In this document: one piece after another, positions 35,335-50,718 of the stretch | Position numbering within the stretch: position 1 is the stretch's first letter | How the letters are laid out: every line of letters starts with the position of its first letter | From: Buddleja alternifolia | Lineage: Eukaryota; Streptophyta; Magnoliopsida; Lamiales; Scrophulariaceae | DNA: 64,000 nt | Direction of reading: 5' to 3' | NCBI GenBank assembly: GCA_019426215.1 | Contig: CM033394.1 | Coordinates: forward strand, 38,128,423 to 38,192,422 | Notes under the pieces: model-generated | Databases searched by the model: none | What the model was told of the DNA's origin: nothing | Seen by the model: the letters and a program-made list of their open reading frames with translations, nothing else | Made by a program: the position numbers and the translations under genes

Positions 35335-35625
35335 ATGAACAAAGTAAATCTAGAACAAATTCTGGGGGGTCAATCCAGAGGTGAACACCATCCTCAAGTT
35401 GATGACCAAGCTTTACCAAAGCGTCAGCACACGAGTTTTCTTCCCGAAGGATATGTCGGAAAATCCAGTCCCATGGGCCATGGCATCCTAATGAGCTTAT
35501 GGCCGTTGTCAATAACATGTCCCAGAGGGTGGTGATCCACCGGGCCGCCCATGATAAGTTTATACTTAACCTTCGAATCTACCTCAACCTCGATTTTTCC
35601 ACCGTCTTTCCCAAGCAAGCGTAAG
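35335..35625 (-). pseudogene. LINE-type RNase H fragment
   Basis: One frame reads GGKIEVEVDSKVKYKLIMGG. After a frame shift another reads HILREENSCADALVKLGHQ. These are the two conserved ends of the plant RNase H-like domain (RVT_3) found at the end of LINE polyproteins. No reverse transcriptase is nearby, so this is a short truncated relic. Confidence 0.65.
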
Positions 35626-36069
35626 ACCCTTGAAAAGATCTAAACCCTAAATAGGATCTTCTACTGTGAAACTTATTGTATTTCATATTGCAATGCATTG
35701 GGAGAATGACAGGTGTCCAATAAAAAAAATTTAACAATTACATGTGTTATTCACTGACAATGGATCAGAAGATCACAGTTAGCCACTACCATAGTACTAA
35801 AGCATTTCTTGTATAAATTCTTTTTGACTCTTAAATCTTTATTTAATTAGTTATTCAAATATCCTCATTAACTTATTAGCTGTATATTACAACATTTCTT
35901 ATATAATGCCCAAATCCATTATTTGACAAATCCCATTTGAATATGACATTATATCTCCCCGCACGCAAATTAGACCAAATTCAAATTAGATAAATTTATG
36001 GATTTTCCCAAATTAAATAAGACATTGTAGTAGTCAATACTGGCGACCAATGAAGAACAACTCATGCGC

Positions 36070-36078
36070 CCTATAAAT
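36070..36078 (+). promoter_or_regulatory. TATA box of the peroxidase gene
   Basis: CTATAAATTC lies about 120 bases before the start codon. A short upstream ATG at about 36119 opens a seven-codon frame ending in TAA before the main start, a possible uORF. Confidence 0.65.
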
Positions 36079-36154
36079 TCAGAGGCAAAATTCCTTCTCT
36101 TCAATCAACTTCACTTGCATGAAATTGTTTATTTGGTTATAATCTTTAGGGTAA

Positions 36155-38106
<1,952 letters not shown>

Positions 38107-38449
38107 TTGACGCCAAGCAAATATATGCGAATAAGGAATCAAATCTTCGTATTAATAAGCACATAGATTGGTTCAATTTCGTGCCAAGTTGTAGCAATTT
38201 TGAATCAACTTTGTATTTCAATAATGTATATCCAGTTCCACATATGCACCTGTGTAATATTGTTCGTTGCAAAATAATGTAATCCCAAGATTCCCAATGA
38301 TGTTGTGTTGTATTTATCAATCAACTATCTACTCTTGTTCTTCTGTATTTTCTTTTCTTGATCAAAATTGCTAAAACACATTAACAAATAAAAAATAAGA
38401 AGGAAAATTCATATGCCCTTCGTATAAGTTAATTTCATATGTTTAAATG
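38107..38449 (+). other. 3' flank of the peroxidase gene
   Basis: This is the likely 3' UTR, with AATAA-like signals near 38218 and 38270, then AT-rich sequence up to the left LTR of E2. No other gene. Confidence 0.5.
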
Positions 38450-39194
38450 TGTTTACACATAAAATAAGTTGGGGCCATATTCGAAGGAAGCCAAATAGGA
38501 ATAACCGAAATAAAATAGGATGGACCTATAATTAAGCCCAAAAAATCTGAGACGTTTTGGATGCTCGAAGGAAGCCATGGCCCGGTTTGAAGGCCGCAAA
38601 TAAAGATAAATAAGAGTAGGCCCAAGATCAGAAATCAACTCAAACCAGGCGCCAAATTGCCGAAAATTTAAAAAGGAAGTTAGCAGCAGTTCCCTGAATA
38701 GAAGGAGATGTGGAAGTTATGGGAGAAGAAGAGCATGTATAAAGGAGAGAAGATCGATAAGAATACGGCATCAACACCTAGACAAATTCTGCAGTTTCTT
38801 CATTTCAGTAGGAGTAAAAATAGAGTAATCGTAGCTTTTTAGGAGTAATTAGATTTAGTATCTTGTACTCTCTTAGTTAGCAATAGTTTCAGTAGCACTC
38901 GAATGTTTGTAAACCTGATTATATTTAATTATTGCAATAGAAGTAATTCAGACGAAAAATTCTTCGTGGAGGTATAATTTATATTCAAGCTTTTCGCACT
39001 TATCAATTGCTTGTGATTCTGATATATTTCTGCACTTCTCGAAGGTTTAAGTACAAATTAATAATAGTTTAGTCATAAACCACCATTAGCAAATGCAGGA
39101 GTTAGGAGATAATTCTAGGTTATGAATTATCAAGGGGTTTGGACCGACGACTCGAAATCCTTCCCTAGACCAGTTTGTTTTTTATCTCGAAACA
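38450..39194 (+). repeat. 5' LTR of E2
   Basis: It begins TGTTTACACATAA and ends CGAAACA. A TATA box TGTATAAAGG lies at 38736-38745. It aligns along its length with 50719-51467, with scattered substitutions. Confidence 0.9.
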
Positions 39195-39200
39195 ATTTTT

Positions 39201-39218
39201 TGGCGACCACAGTGGGAG
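39201..39218 (+). other. primer binding site of E2
   Basis: TGGCGACCACAGTGGGAG lies six bases after the LTR end. The TGGCGACC start resembles the primer sites of Ogre/Tat elements. I am not sure which tRNA is complementary. Confidence 0.55.
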
Positions 39219-39252
39219 TAATCGATTTTGACTTCCAAAAAACCATTATAAG

Positions 39253-42180
39253 ATGTCAGAAGATTCTTTGAAAGAAGAACTCAATGATGATCTCGAGACA
39301 CAACCTGTGTATCGACACAGATTTCGATCAGATAAAATGTATGAACAGTTCGTTAAAATCATGAAACAGACTTTAATAGGTGCTCGAGAGGATCAACGGA
39401 GGGAATTTAATGATCAATACCGGGCATTTACTCAAAAGTCTGCTCGGATATTCACAGCAATAGTACAAGATATTGCTATAAGTACCCAAGAGGGTCTTGC
39501 TAGAGAAGTTACTCGAGTTATAACCGAGTTGGGGGAAATATTTATACAGACTTGTGATGCATTCTCAAGGATGATAACTGCCCAAATAGTAATTGCTCTC
39601 GAACCTTTAATTAAAAAACATAACACTTTATTAGAAAAAGTGTCTCGGTTAATATCAGTGGAACCTAAAAGCCAAACAAGGCATTTCGACTTAGGGGAAG
39701 CTCCACCAGGTTATCCTAGGGAAACCAGGAATAGAAATAGCCATTTTGAGATTGGCCAAACATCGAACCCGTCTCCTATAAATGAATCGAATTTTGTGAA
39801 TCAACAAGGACTTGGGGGGCGGGCAGGAATAGGACAGCAAGGTTTCAGTCAAATCTCTCGTCCACATTCGAATAATCCCCAAACTCCTAATGCGAATCAA
39901 TTCCAACCCCAACCTTTAAGGCCACATTTTGCTACGCCACCAGTTGGTTATGGACAGGTGCCTGCAGGGTATCCTATTGGTAACACTAGCTTTGGTAATT
40001 TCGAAACAACTCCAAGCCTTGCCCAAGGGCAATATCTTGGGAGGCAAAACCAAACACAAGGATTAGCATATCCAGGAGTTTCGAATACTCCTTTGGCTAT
40101 AGGAAACCATAACTTCCTTGGCACACAAACCAATCAAGGAGTTCCTCTTGTCCCAAATAACTTTCAAATGCCATATGCAGGGGGGCAAGCTCTGCCCAAT
40201 GCTTATATGGGAAGAAATATGGGAGGACAGTTCAAGATCCTTTTCAAGATCAAATTGAAATGATCATTGAAAGGATGTATGGACCCGGATTTTGAAGAAA
40301 TCATAGATTGATTCCTGGAAAACCTTATCCAGATTGGATAGACCGAAATTTTTCTTTTCCTCCAAATTATAAAATTCCTGACTTCAATTTATTTTCGAAA
40401 GATGACCATATTTCTGCTTTAGAACATCTATCAAGGTTTACTTGCCAATGTCGAGAGGCCTCTGACCAAGAATTTCTTAAATTAAGGCTTTTTCCTAGTT
40501 CATTAACAGGATCGGCCTTTATTTGGTATGTAAGTTTGTCCCCAAACTCAATACATAGTTGGAATGAGATGCAATTCTAGTTTCAAAACCACTTCGCTTG
40601 AACAGATCCAGGGATCTCGATGAGTGATCTTTCCAAAATCGGACAAAATATTGGGGAATCGGACGAAGAATTCCTAGCACATTTTAAGAAAGCTAGAGTT
40701 TAATGTCACCTCAATTTACCCGAAACTGAATTTGTCCAGTCAACCCAACAAAATATGTGTTTCGAATATAGGCTAAGGTTCGATGGTATGCCTTTCGCTA
40801 ATTTTAGAAGTTTTGCCAAAAATGCTATAAGATATGAAAATATTCTCAACGAAGAAAGTAATAGAAAACAACAAGGCTTTAATGCCTTCGAAATAAGAGC
40901 TCCATGGGTATTCGAGGAAGCCTATGAAGTTGACTTAGCAGAATTTGTAAAAAGGCCCCCTTATCAGTGCGGAGCTCTCGAAAATAAAGACTGTATGGCT
41001 ACCGGTCATTACAAACGAAAAAAGAAAAATAAATAAATTTGTGATGTAATAAAAACTGAGCAAATCTTCGATTGGTTACTCGCGAATAAGAAATTAAAAT
41101 TTAAAGGAAAACACAGAATTCCTTCAAAATTTGAAATAAAAGGAAAACCATATTGTAAATGGCATAATGCATTTTCACATGACACGAATGATTGCATTTT
41201 ATTTTGAAATCTGATTCAAGAAAAGATAGACTCGAAAGATCTCATTTTTCCTGATATTCAAAAAACTAACATAGATGAAGATCCATTTTCTGTTATGAAT
41301 CTTGAAATTAACACTCTCGAATGTTCTATTTCTCAGGTCACTATCAAAACCTAAGTGGCAAAAAGGACATTCAACCGTTTGATTGATGAGGACATCCTGA
41401 CTTTTCTCAAAGTCAAGGACAAGGGGCTCAAAGGGATGTGCAGGTGGCACATGAACACCCTGCACACCACTGATCAATGCCAGATCTTTAGGCGTTTTGT
41501 GGCGAAGCAGCTCGAGAGAAATCTGATTAGCTTATCCTCAATCGAGAAGAGAATTTTAGGCTTAGATTAAAATGGAAAACTAAAAGAGAAATAGGCGAAA
41601 ATTGAACCGCCCAAGGAAAAACAAAAGAATGAAAAAAAAATGTACAAACAGGCGCTCGAAATGCCCCTGTACGAATCCATATACGAAACTCCTATAAGAG
41701 TGGTGAACAATCTGACTAATCTTCAGAAAGCATTATACAACCATTGCGCCGACACTCTTCATTTCGAGTTGGTGAGATTGCAGGTAATCCCCAATGATCC
41801 GAACTGGGTTCCTGCCTATCAAAAGGTGGAAAACTGGAACAAGAGGCCTAGGCAAGAACTTGGCAACAGAATCCCAGGACCAATGCCTTCTCAGAGGCAT
41901 TTTCGAGGGCGTGGGGGAAGAGATTTTCCACATAATCACCCAAGGGAGAATGATTATAGCGAGAATTTCGAGCAAAATAGAAACAATAGGGAGAAATTGA
42001 TAGCCCAGCAAGTAACCTATTCGAGGGCTGTGGTAGCAATGGAGATGCAGCAAAAGGCAGTTATTGCCAACTCAAGAATTGAGGAAGAAGCTTTGGCTAA
42101 GGGAATTCTGAAATCAAAGATAGTTGGGAAGTCGAGCCAGGATGACTTCGAAAAGGAATTGGACCGGTTAACTGACCAGA
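39253..42180 (+). pseudogene. E2 gag region
   Basis: It starts at the ATG at 39253. A Pro/Gln/Asn-rich N-terminal region (to 40263) ends in a frameshift. The gag core follows (WIDRNFSFPPNYKIPDF, LKLRLFPSSLTGSAFIWY), then a zinc-knuckle-like YCKWHNAFSHDTNDC near 41155, and a second CCHx-type segment MCRWHMNTLHTTDQCQIF near 41440. Several stops (about 40578, 40701, 41034, 41206, 41354 and 41568) break the frame. Confidence 0.8.
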
Positions 42181-42439
42181 TATAGGATGCGAACCTTCAA
42201 GAGAAGAATGTTGTGGCAGGAGAAGATGATTCGGGAGATTTTGAGTCAAAAGATGACCTGGACATTCTCTTGGATGATATGCTGGATGAAGAATTGGAAA
42301 ATGAAATCAAGCAAAAGGAAAGGAAGCCTCTGTTCAAAGGGTTTCGAGTTTCGAGGAAAACACGGGTTGCACTATGGTGACGATTCTGCCAGCAGAATTC
42401 GCCTAGAAGAAAGGTGAATCAGACGAAGAAGAAAATACT

Positions 42440-42966
42440 TTGGAGGTATTGACTGCCCTAAGAAGAGGTAACTCACCTTGTTTTGAATTTATCAACTATA
42501 AAACAGATAAAAAAGAAAATGAAAACGAATATTTTTTAAAGTTGTTATTTTCGAAAGAAACAATAAATAATAACCATATGAAACCGTTATATGTTCAAGT
42601 CGAAATCGAGGACACTAAAATTAACAAAGTATTAGTAGACAATGGGGCGACTGTCAATGTGTTACCCGAAAGCACTTTATCTATATTAGGTAAGTTTTTG
42701 AAAGACTTGGTGGCCGCTGATGTGGCAGTCTATGGTTTTTCGGGACAAGCAACAAAAGTGTTGGGAATTCTGCCTTGTAGAATTAAATAAGGATCTATGA
42801 GTTTTTACTCTGCACTTTTCGTGGTGAAAACGAATTCATCATTTAATGCATTGCTTGGTGGAGATTGGATTCATCAAAATTACTGCTTGCCTTCGACTTT
42901 GCATCAGTTTTTAATATGTTGGAATGATGTTAAATTCGAAGTAGTCAAAGCCGAAAATAATTCATA
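42440..42966 (+). pseudogene. E2 protease region
   Basis: KVLVDNGATVNVLPES carries the protease Asp in a DNGA context, which is common in Tat-lineage proteases. After a stop at 42788, LLGGDWIHQNYCLPSTLHQ gives the second conserved block. Confidence 0.75.
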
Positions 42967-43379
42967 ATTTGTGGATACACAAATTGTGAATGCTAGGTAT
43001 CGCGTCGAAGACCTCGAAATGAGGGACAAGGAGGCTTCATCTTTTCCAGTCATCGAAAAGGCCAAAGGAGAAGGTAATGAAGGAGCAAAAGAAGAAATTG
43101 AAGACCAATCCGAAGAAGTAATGAAGAAGTTTGCCCAAATCGAAGTGGAGCAGTCTTAGATTGAAGTATTCGAATTATATTTTAAGTTGTATTTATGGAT
43201 AATTCAGAATAATTATGTGTACTCGACAATGTTTTTAAGAAGTTGATAATCTAAGAACTTAATTCGAATTTGCGTGTTTATTCTCGTAATTTGATTAAAA
43301 AGACTGATTCGAACTCTGATATGCATAATGATTATAATTTCGAACAACAAAATCAAAATATAGAAGATATAATCAAGGA

Positions 43380-44760
43380 GGGAATTCTAGAACCTGATGA
43401 AGATATCAGGCAAGATATCCAAGACCTTAGAAGAGGTTAATCTTGGTACGCTCGAAGAGCCAAGACTAACTTATATTAACTCCAAAATAGAGCAAAACGA
43501 AAAAGAAGAATTAGTCAAAGTATTACATAATTATAAATATTGTTTTGTTTGGGCTCATCACGAAATGCCAGGAATAGATATGTCAATAACCCGGCACGAA
43601 TTGGCCATAAAACCTGGATTTAGACCAATTATTCAAGCCTCGAGAAGGTTATCACCTGATTTAATGGGTGCAATTAAAGAAGAAATAGAAAAGTTAGTTG
43701 GAGCTAAATTCATTAGGCCAACCATATATGTCGAATGGCTAGCAAATATAGTCCCAGTAATAAAAAAGAATGGCAAAGTACGAGCTTGAATTAACTTCAG
43801 AGACTTAAACAAGGCTACACCAAATGATGAATATCCAATGCCAATGGCTGATACTTTAATCGACGCAGGTACTCGATTTCAATTCATGTCTTTCATGGAT
43901 GGATACTCAGTCGAGATCAATAGAAATAAAACGGCATTTCGATGCCCAGGTTCTATAGGTACTTTCGAATGGATAGTAATGCCTTTTGGTTTAAAGAATG
44001 TCGGAGCTACTTATCAAAGGACCATGAACTACATGTTTCACGACCTTATTGGAAAATTAATGGAATTATACATTGATGATATTGTGATCAAGGCCCAAAC
44101 TCATTAGGAACACATAAAGTCTCTAATCGAAGCCTTTCAACGAATGAGACGTTTTAATTTAAAAATGAATCCTTTAAAATGCGCTTTTGGGGTAAGAGCT
44201 GGGAACTTCTTGGGAATTTTAATCCATAACAGAGGCATCGAAGTTGATCGAAATAAATCCAAAGCAATTCTGGATGCGAAACCTCCCGAAATAAAAAAGA
44301 GTTACAACATTTTTTGGGACAAGTAAACTTTCTAAGAAGATTTATATCGAATTTAGCAGGAAAAACCGAAGCATTTTCTCCACTCTTACTCTAAGAGATG
44401 GAGAGAATTTTGTTTGGGGAAAAGAACAACAAGAAGCTTTCGAGGCGATAAAAAGATATTTAACACAGCCTCCAGTTTTAATTCCTCCTCGAAAAGGGAA
44501 AAAACTAAGGCTATATATATCACCAGCAGAATATTCGATTGGATCTCTTTTAGTACAAGAAAATGATAGAGGATTCGAGCAAGCAATATTTTACTTGAGT
44601 AGATTATTAAATGATGTCGAGAAAAGATACACTTCAATCGAGAAGTGGTGCCTCAGTCTCTATTTCGCATCTGCAAAGTTAAGGCATTATTTCTCTGCAT
44701 ATGTTATAGAGATTGTATCACCAACAGATGTGATTAATTCATGATGAATTAACCTCTAGT
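43380..44760 (+). pseudogene. E2 reverse transcriptase and first RNase H
   Basis: Recognisable blocks are WAHHEMPGID, VIKKNGKVR, INFRDLNKATPNDEYPMP, MPFGLKNVGATYQR, the catalytic YIDDIVIK at 44068-44091, and MNPLKCAFGVRAGNFLG. About seven residues are missing after FMDGYS. Stops after GKVRA and AQTH and a frame change near 44300 follow. The RNase H part (YISPAEYSIGSLLVQE, YLSRLLNDVEKRY) runs to about 44745. Confidence 0.8.
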
Positions 44761-44806
44761 GAAAGTTCGCTTAAGTAAATGGAGTCTTAGTTTACTCTAA
44801 TTCGAT

Positions 44807-46736
44807 TTGGTCTACATACCCCAAAAGGCCATAAAAGGGCAAGCATTGGTTGATTTCTTCGCTGATCACCCTTCGAAGATAGAAGAAATGCCTGACAGTT
44901 TCGAAATTGGGTTTATAGACTTAGTACCATGGGTTTTATATTTTGATGGTTCTAACACTCGAGATATTGCAGAAATTTGGATATACCTTATATCTCCAAA
45001 TAAAGTAATCACCAAGATGTACGCAAAAATCGAAGGGGATTGCACAAATAATATAGCGGAGTATGAAGCTCTTATTTTAGGTTTGAAAATATTACTGGAG
45101 ATGAACGCTAAAAGCATTGAAATAAAAGGCGATTCCATATTAATCATAAATCAAGTAAAGGGAATATTCAAATGCACAAGCCCGGTGGCAGTAGCCTCAT
45201 TTGCTCGAGTCCACGAATTATTGAAGCAGTTCGAAACTATTGAAGTTACTTATGTCCAAAGGAAAAACAACCGAATAGCCAATGATTTAGCCCAGTTGGC
45301 ATCGGGATACAAGGTTGACCCCTGTCTACTCAAAACAGCAACCCAACTCGAACCAAGGGTTTTATTACCTTTCGAACAGAGACAGTTATTTGTTAATAAA
45401 ATAGATATTATGAAAGAAAGAGACGATTGGCGGCTCGAGATTATTGACTATCTTAAAAATCCATCTGGAGGGGGTTTCTCGAACAAATTAAAATTAATGG
45501 CTCGCCATTATTTTTATGATGAACAAGAATTATATAGAAAAGATTTCCAAGGGGTGTTATTGAGATGTCTCGACTTAGAGAATGCCTTAATTACAATGGC
45601 AGAAACACATGAAGGCATTTGTGGGGCCCATCAAGCAGGCCAGAAAATGAGATGGTTGATACATAGATACGGGTTTTATTGGCATACAGTCTTACGAAAT
45701 TGCATAAATTATGCCAAAAGTTATAAGCAATGTCAAAGGTTTGGCAAAGTCTTAAGTCAGCCTACAATTGAATTGAATTCAATAGTCAAACCTTGGCCAT
45801 GTCGAGGATGGGCTATGGAAATTATCCGTGAAATTAAACCAGCCTCATCTAAAAGGCACAGTTATATTCTAGTGGCAACCGATTATTTCACGAAATGGGT
45901 CGAAGCCAAGGCTTTCGAGAGCATCAACTCAAAGCAAGTAGCAGACTTCATCAAGGAGAACATCATAACTAGATTTGGAATCCCTGAGTCTATAACATTT
46001 GATCAAGCTAGAGTTTTTGACAACACAGAAATGCTCGAATTTTTTTACCTAATTTTAGTATAAAGCTCCTGAATTATACACCATATTACGCACAAGCGAA
46101 TGGACAAACCGAATCATCCAACAAGTTAATTAAATGATGCATTTCGAAAATGATAAACAACAATCTAAGAAATTGGCACGAATCGCTAATTGATATGTTA
46201 TGGGCTCTTAGGACAATCAAAAAAGTTAGTCTAGGGATATCTCCTTTTCAAGTGTACGGTCATGAAGCTGTTATTCCGATGGAGATTAACGTAAAGTCAA
46301 GAAGGATTCTCGAACAGGCACATCATACAGCCGAGGAGTACGTTGAAAATATGAACATTGAAAAGTTGGACCACCAAATGTTACAAGTAATGGCTTTACA
46401 GCAAATTGAATTCAGAAAAAGAAGGTTGAAAGAGGCTATAACAAAAGAGTAAAAGAAAGGTTTTTTGAGATGGGGGACTTGGTATGGAAAATAATCTTAC
46501 CAGAGGGTTCAAAAGATCATTTTTCTGGAAAATGGTCACCTAAATGGGAAGGACCATTTTTTATTGTAGGTAAATTATCAGGTAATTCATACAAGGTTCA
46601 ATACTTCGATGGAGCAGAGTATGGAAGAGCTTTAAATGCGAAATATTTAAAGAAATATACACCAACAATATGGAAGGTAAACGAAGGAATTATACTCGAA
46701 AGACTGCCAGAAACAGGAAAAAAATTCTTGAATTAA
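44807..46736 (+). pseudogene. E2 archaeal-type RNase H and integrase
   Basis: The second RNase H has VLYFDGSN, NIAEYEALILGL, KGDSILIINQ and ANDLAQLAS. The integrase finger is HEGICGAHQAG...CINYAKSYKQC. In the core, WAMEIIREIKP has Glu where the first catalytic Asp usually stands, and SITFDQARVF keeps the second. Frames break at 46061 and 46450. The C-terminal part (MGDLVWKIILPEG, KWEGPFFIVGK) ends at 46736. Confidence 0.8.
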
Positions 46737-46777
46737 TCTTCAAAATATAATAGTTGATTACATATTTACATAGCCAT

Positions 46778-49700
46778 CTATCGCTTGATAAAGTTTAAAG
46801 AGATGAACAAAATATCTAAAGTAGACTCAAAAGCATCCCTCTCGAGTAGTGATGGTTGGGCTACCTCCTTGAATTGTTGGTTGAGGCCCTCGATTTCACC
46901 TTGAATAGTCATTAAACTCCCATCTAAGCCATCAATAGATTGGGAGAGTTGGTCTCTCTGAGCTTGAAGTTTAGCGATTTGAATATCCAGAGATGTGATG
47001 ACCTTCAGACGATCAGCTCTGGTGTTCTCCAGATCAACTATTTGATCTTGGAGTAGTTGCACCTTTTGAATATGGCTCGAGGATCCTTCGACCTCGAAAG
47101 GGTCAAAACCTAGAGCAACCGAGGCATGCAGCAATGAAGAGCTTCTCTCGAGGACTTCGCGTGTAGAGTTGAAGACTGGCTGCCATGAAGTTTCCAGTCT
47201 CGAAGATGAGCCATCTAAGAAAAAACGCAACCTTCCCATCAGCTAGAGACCATAAGGCCAAAGCCTTATATCGTGGAGCACTTCATTAAATCCTACCTTG
47301 GAAAATTCCAAGGTCGCTGCATTCCCTGAAACAGAGGGAGAGTTTTATAAGAAATTGAAGGGTGTTAATCAAAAAGATGATAAAACATGGAATTGAAAAA
47401 TCAAACCCTCAAATGAAGAACCCAGGGTTGTCACCATGCTTGAAGAAGAAAGGGAAGACTCCTCCAGAACCATTTCATCCCCTGGAAATAATGAAGTCAT
47501 TATAAGAAAATGACTAGAAATAAAGGAGAGATCCCTTAAATGAGATGTTTTAATCAAGAATATACGAACAAAAGTTCGAAATCATACCTTCGGGAGGAGG
47601 AATGATTGTTGCCGCCAAACTCGAGGTAGAAGGAGCAAATGATGACTCGAGAATGGGTATAGGACTCTGGTCAGTAATGACCACTTCAAGATCCGCAGTA
47701 GTCCCTGAAATCAAAGGATCAATTTAAAAAAAAAAATCATACCTTCGGGTAAGGGACTCGAAACCTGCTCATCCACGATTTCCTCAATTTGGATTGACGA
47801 GGAGAAAACTCGTGGGGGGGTTGGCAAAGCATGGACGGTGAAACCTCCCAAGTGATACATCCCGAGACTACCTAGTACGCTCGGATCCATGAAAATGGTA
47901 CTCGAAACTCAGAGGGACGAAGTCAAAGAGAACTTGAGTAAAAATGGTAAGCTTGAAATGATTGGAGTCACGATGGGAGACGTCAGGATGACTTTTGGAA
48001 AAAAAAAAGTTAAAAAGTCATATTCAGATAATGAATGGCTCAAAATCAAAAGGTAAAACAGATCACAATACAAAAAAAAAAGTACCAGGAGTCTTGACTA
48101 GTCCTTGCAAGCGGAGGCGTTTTCGAGATGCATAGTTAAGGGCGAACGGATCCACTTCTTCGTCACCCTCATCCTCGAATTAAATTCTTAGGGGTGCATC
48201 TCAAGGAGACCTAGGGGCCCAACGCTTTTGAGGCACGGGACCCGAAGCCATGAGAGCTCCAGTCCGAGACTCTGTCACGACAGAAGAACTTACCGAAAGA
48301 TCAACCATGGCCGTGACAGGAGGAGACTCAATCCTTGGGACCACCTCGGATGTTTAGATTGGTTCTGGGAGAGTAGAAGATGACCCTACAATCTCGCTGG
48401 TTCGAGGAATGGATTGTTTAAACCTCCAACCAGAAGTTAGAGAGTAGGAGATGATGTAATCGGAATCCTGCCAGAGCAAGATGTGGATCAGAATTAATAC
48501 CAGTTAACCACTCCACAACAAAAACACTTTATGTATCAATACTTGAGGTGAAAGGTGGTTCGAGATTGGAGACAAATTGAAAACACCAGTGAGGATCTAC
48601 AAGAGTGCAGTGATTTATTTCCGAATAATCCATCTCAAGTACAAACGACTCAAGACAGAGTTCCAAAAATCGAGGAAATAATCCTCCACTCGAAGGCCCA
48701 GCAAAAGGTAGGGATGAAGGAAAGAGGCATTCTACAAGAGACCTTATCTCGAATGATGTTCTTTGCCTTAGCTCGGTGAGAAGTGGATGAATGATAGGTC
48801 CTCTCTAACCATGGGCGATTCACAGTGCCCAAGAATGGTAAGGCAAAGCTTTGACTTATGCCAAATTGCCGCGAGTAAATCTGAAATAAAAAGCATATAA
48901 TCGAATGAGAAGACATTAATAAACAAGATAAAGAAAAAGAATGATATTCGAAATGATAAATAAAATTACCTGAGGATTTTAGACCTCAACACCAGATGCA
49001 TTGTCTGACAAAAGGAGGTCTCGAGAAGAAAGAATTGACCTCCAATAGCCATGGTCGTTGGAGCAAAGGTTAAGGGAATCGATGGACCTTAACCATGGGG
49101 GTAGAGCAACATGAGCCCAATGGGCTATCTCTTGCTCGTGCCTCAACTTGAAAAAAGGGCACCATATCCCTACATGAATGGGATTGAAAATTATGCTCAG
49201 AACTAGGAAATAAGAGACCCTTCCGAGGGGAATCAACAGGTTTATGGCGGCCTCTCCACAGCAAACCCATGATGAGACGGGCTTGAATTGATACCCTGCT
49301 GTTTTCTTTGGGCCACGTTTAACCTCTGTTCGAATTTTCTCTTCAAGGGCCCCCATTGATCTAATGTTGAGCAACACCAAGTAATATAAAAGGACCCAGC
49401 AAGATAATAACCATAGAGGACTGATAACCTGTCGTCATTCGAAGGATCACAATGTAGTTGAAACATCATGCAGTAGAAAGGGGCCAATTCGAGCAGTCCC
49501 AGAGTTACAGAAATGTTGGCCGATAAGACGAGAAAGGTCTTATTTATGGTACAACCGGCGTTCATGAGCAGTCGAGAGAAGACAAAATTGAGGAATAACA
49601 CCTCCTCAACTGGCGTGACAGCGTAAGAAGAATTAACAAAATGCTTGACCAAGTTGGTATAGGCAATGTTCGAGCCCTTGCCCTTACCATTTATCCTCAG

Positions 49701-50387
49701 CCAATGTTTGGCAGCTTCAAACAGTTGAAGAGCATCGCCTACCATTTCCCCAGTAAAAAGACGAATACCATCTGGGGATAAGACAGTAATGAGAGCAACG
49801 TCTTCCAAAGTCACCGTTTGAAACCCTTGGGGCAAAACAAAGCAGTTATACGAAGGATGCCATGAATACGCCAAGGCGTTTGACATCACGTGCTCGAAAG
49901 GTAAAATAGGTTAACAAACCATTCTAATGAGACCCAAGATTCAGTTCCCATCCCATTTTGTGTACAATTGGGCAAGTCGCTCAAACCATGGGAATGCGTC
50001 AACGACTCCAATCCAGCCATTGATAGGCTTGCTCGAATTATTCCAAGCGAATTCGATGGGCCTGGAATGAAATAGTGGGCTGCCGGCTCCCACTGCAGGA
50101 AAAATACCCAGAAGATTGGGGCTGCCTAAAGAAGAGGCCTTGAAGGCTTGAGGCTTGAAATGGAGCCCAAGAGCTAAATGGGCAATCGATTCACCCTGTC
50201 GAAGAGTAACCCAAGGAGGGATTACATGAGTACGCTTGAGGGATGATATTTTGACATCTCGATAATGGGAAATGAAATCTTGGATCACAGCGTATAAAGC
50301 TTGGGCATCCTTGTAATTTAGATGGGTCTCTCGAGAGACCAAGTTAGAAAGGTTGTGAAGATCAAGATTGAGTCGAACATCTGGCAT
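46778..50387 (-). pseudogene. antisense PMD plus coiled-coil gene of E2
   Basis: It starts MPDVRLNLDLHNLSNL at 50387. The PMD region spans about 50300-48980 (NCFVLPQGFQTVTLEDVALI, LAPFYCMMFQLHCDP). A following exon near 48880 has IYSRQFGISQSF, the PMD motif written RQFG in relatives. A Ser/Pro-rich linker follows, and the C-terminal segment 47239-46778 is a coiled coil (KVQLLQDQIVDLENTRADRL). Stops occur at 49941 and 49896, and several introns are likely but not all resolved. It ends 42 bases from the end of integrase, tail to tail. Confidence 0.7.
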
Positions 50388-50718
50388 TTATGATGTTTGA
50401 TAAAGAAAAACAAAGAAGCTTGAAAAGTGTGAGGATAGAAAAGATAACTTTCTCTTTTTTTTTTACTTTTGATTGAAAGGCACAAGAAGATGAAGGATTT
50501 GTAAGAATGAAAAAAAGGGAAAGAGAAAGTAATGTCATGAAAAGACGTGCCCGTTTCAAAAAGGTAATGATTTTTTGGATGAAACAATGCGGCCATTAAT
50601 GAGGATGGAACATTTTGCCACCATTGGGTGTCGTTGAAATGCCAAAGGATTCCTGTGAAGAGACGTGCCATGTAATACACATGAATTTGAAACATCCATG
50701 TGTATTAGGGGGGCCATT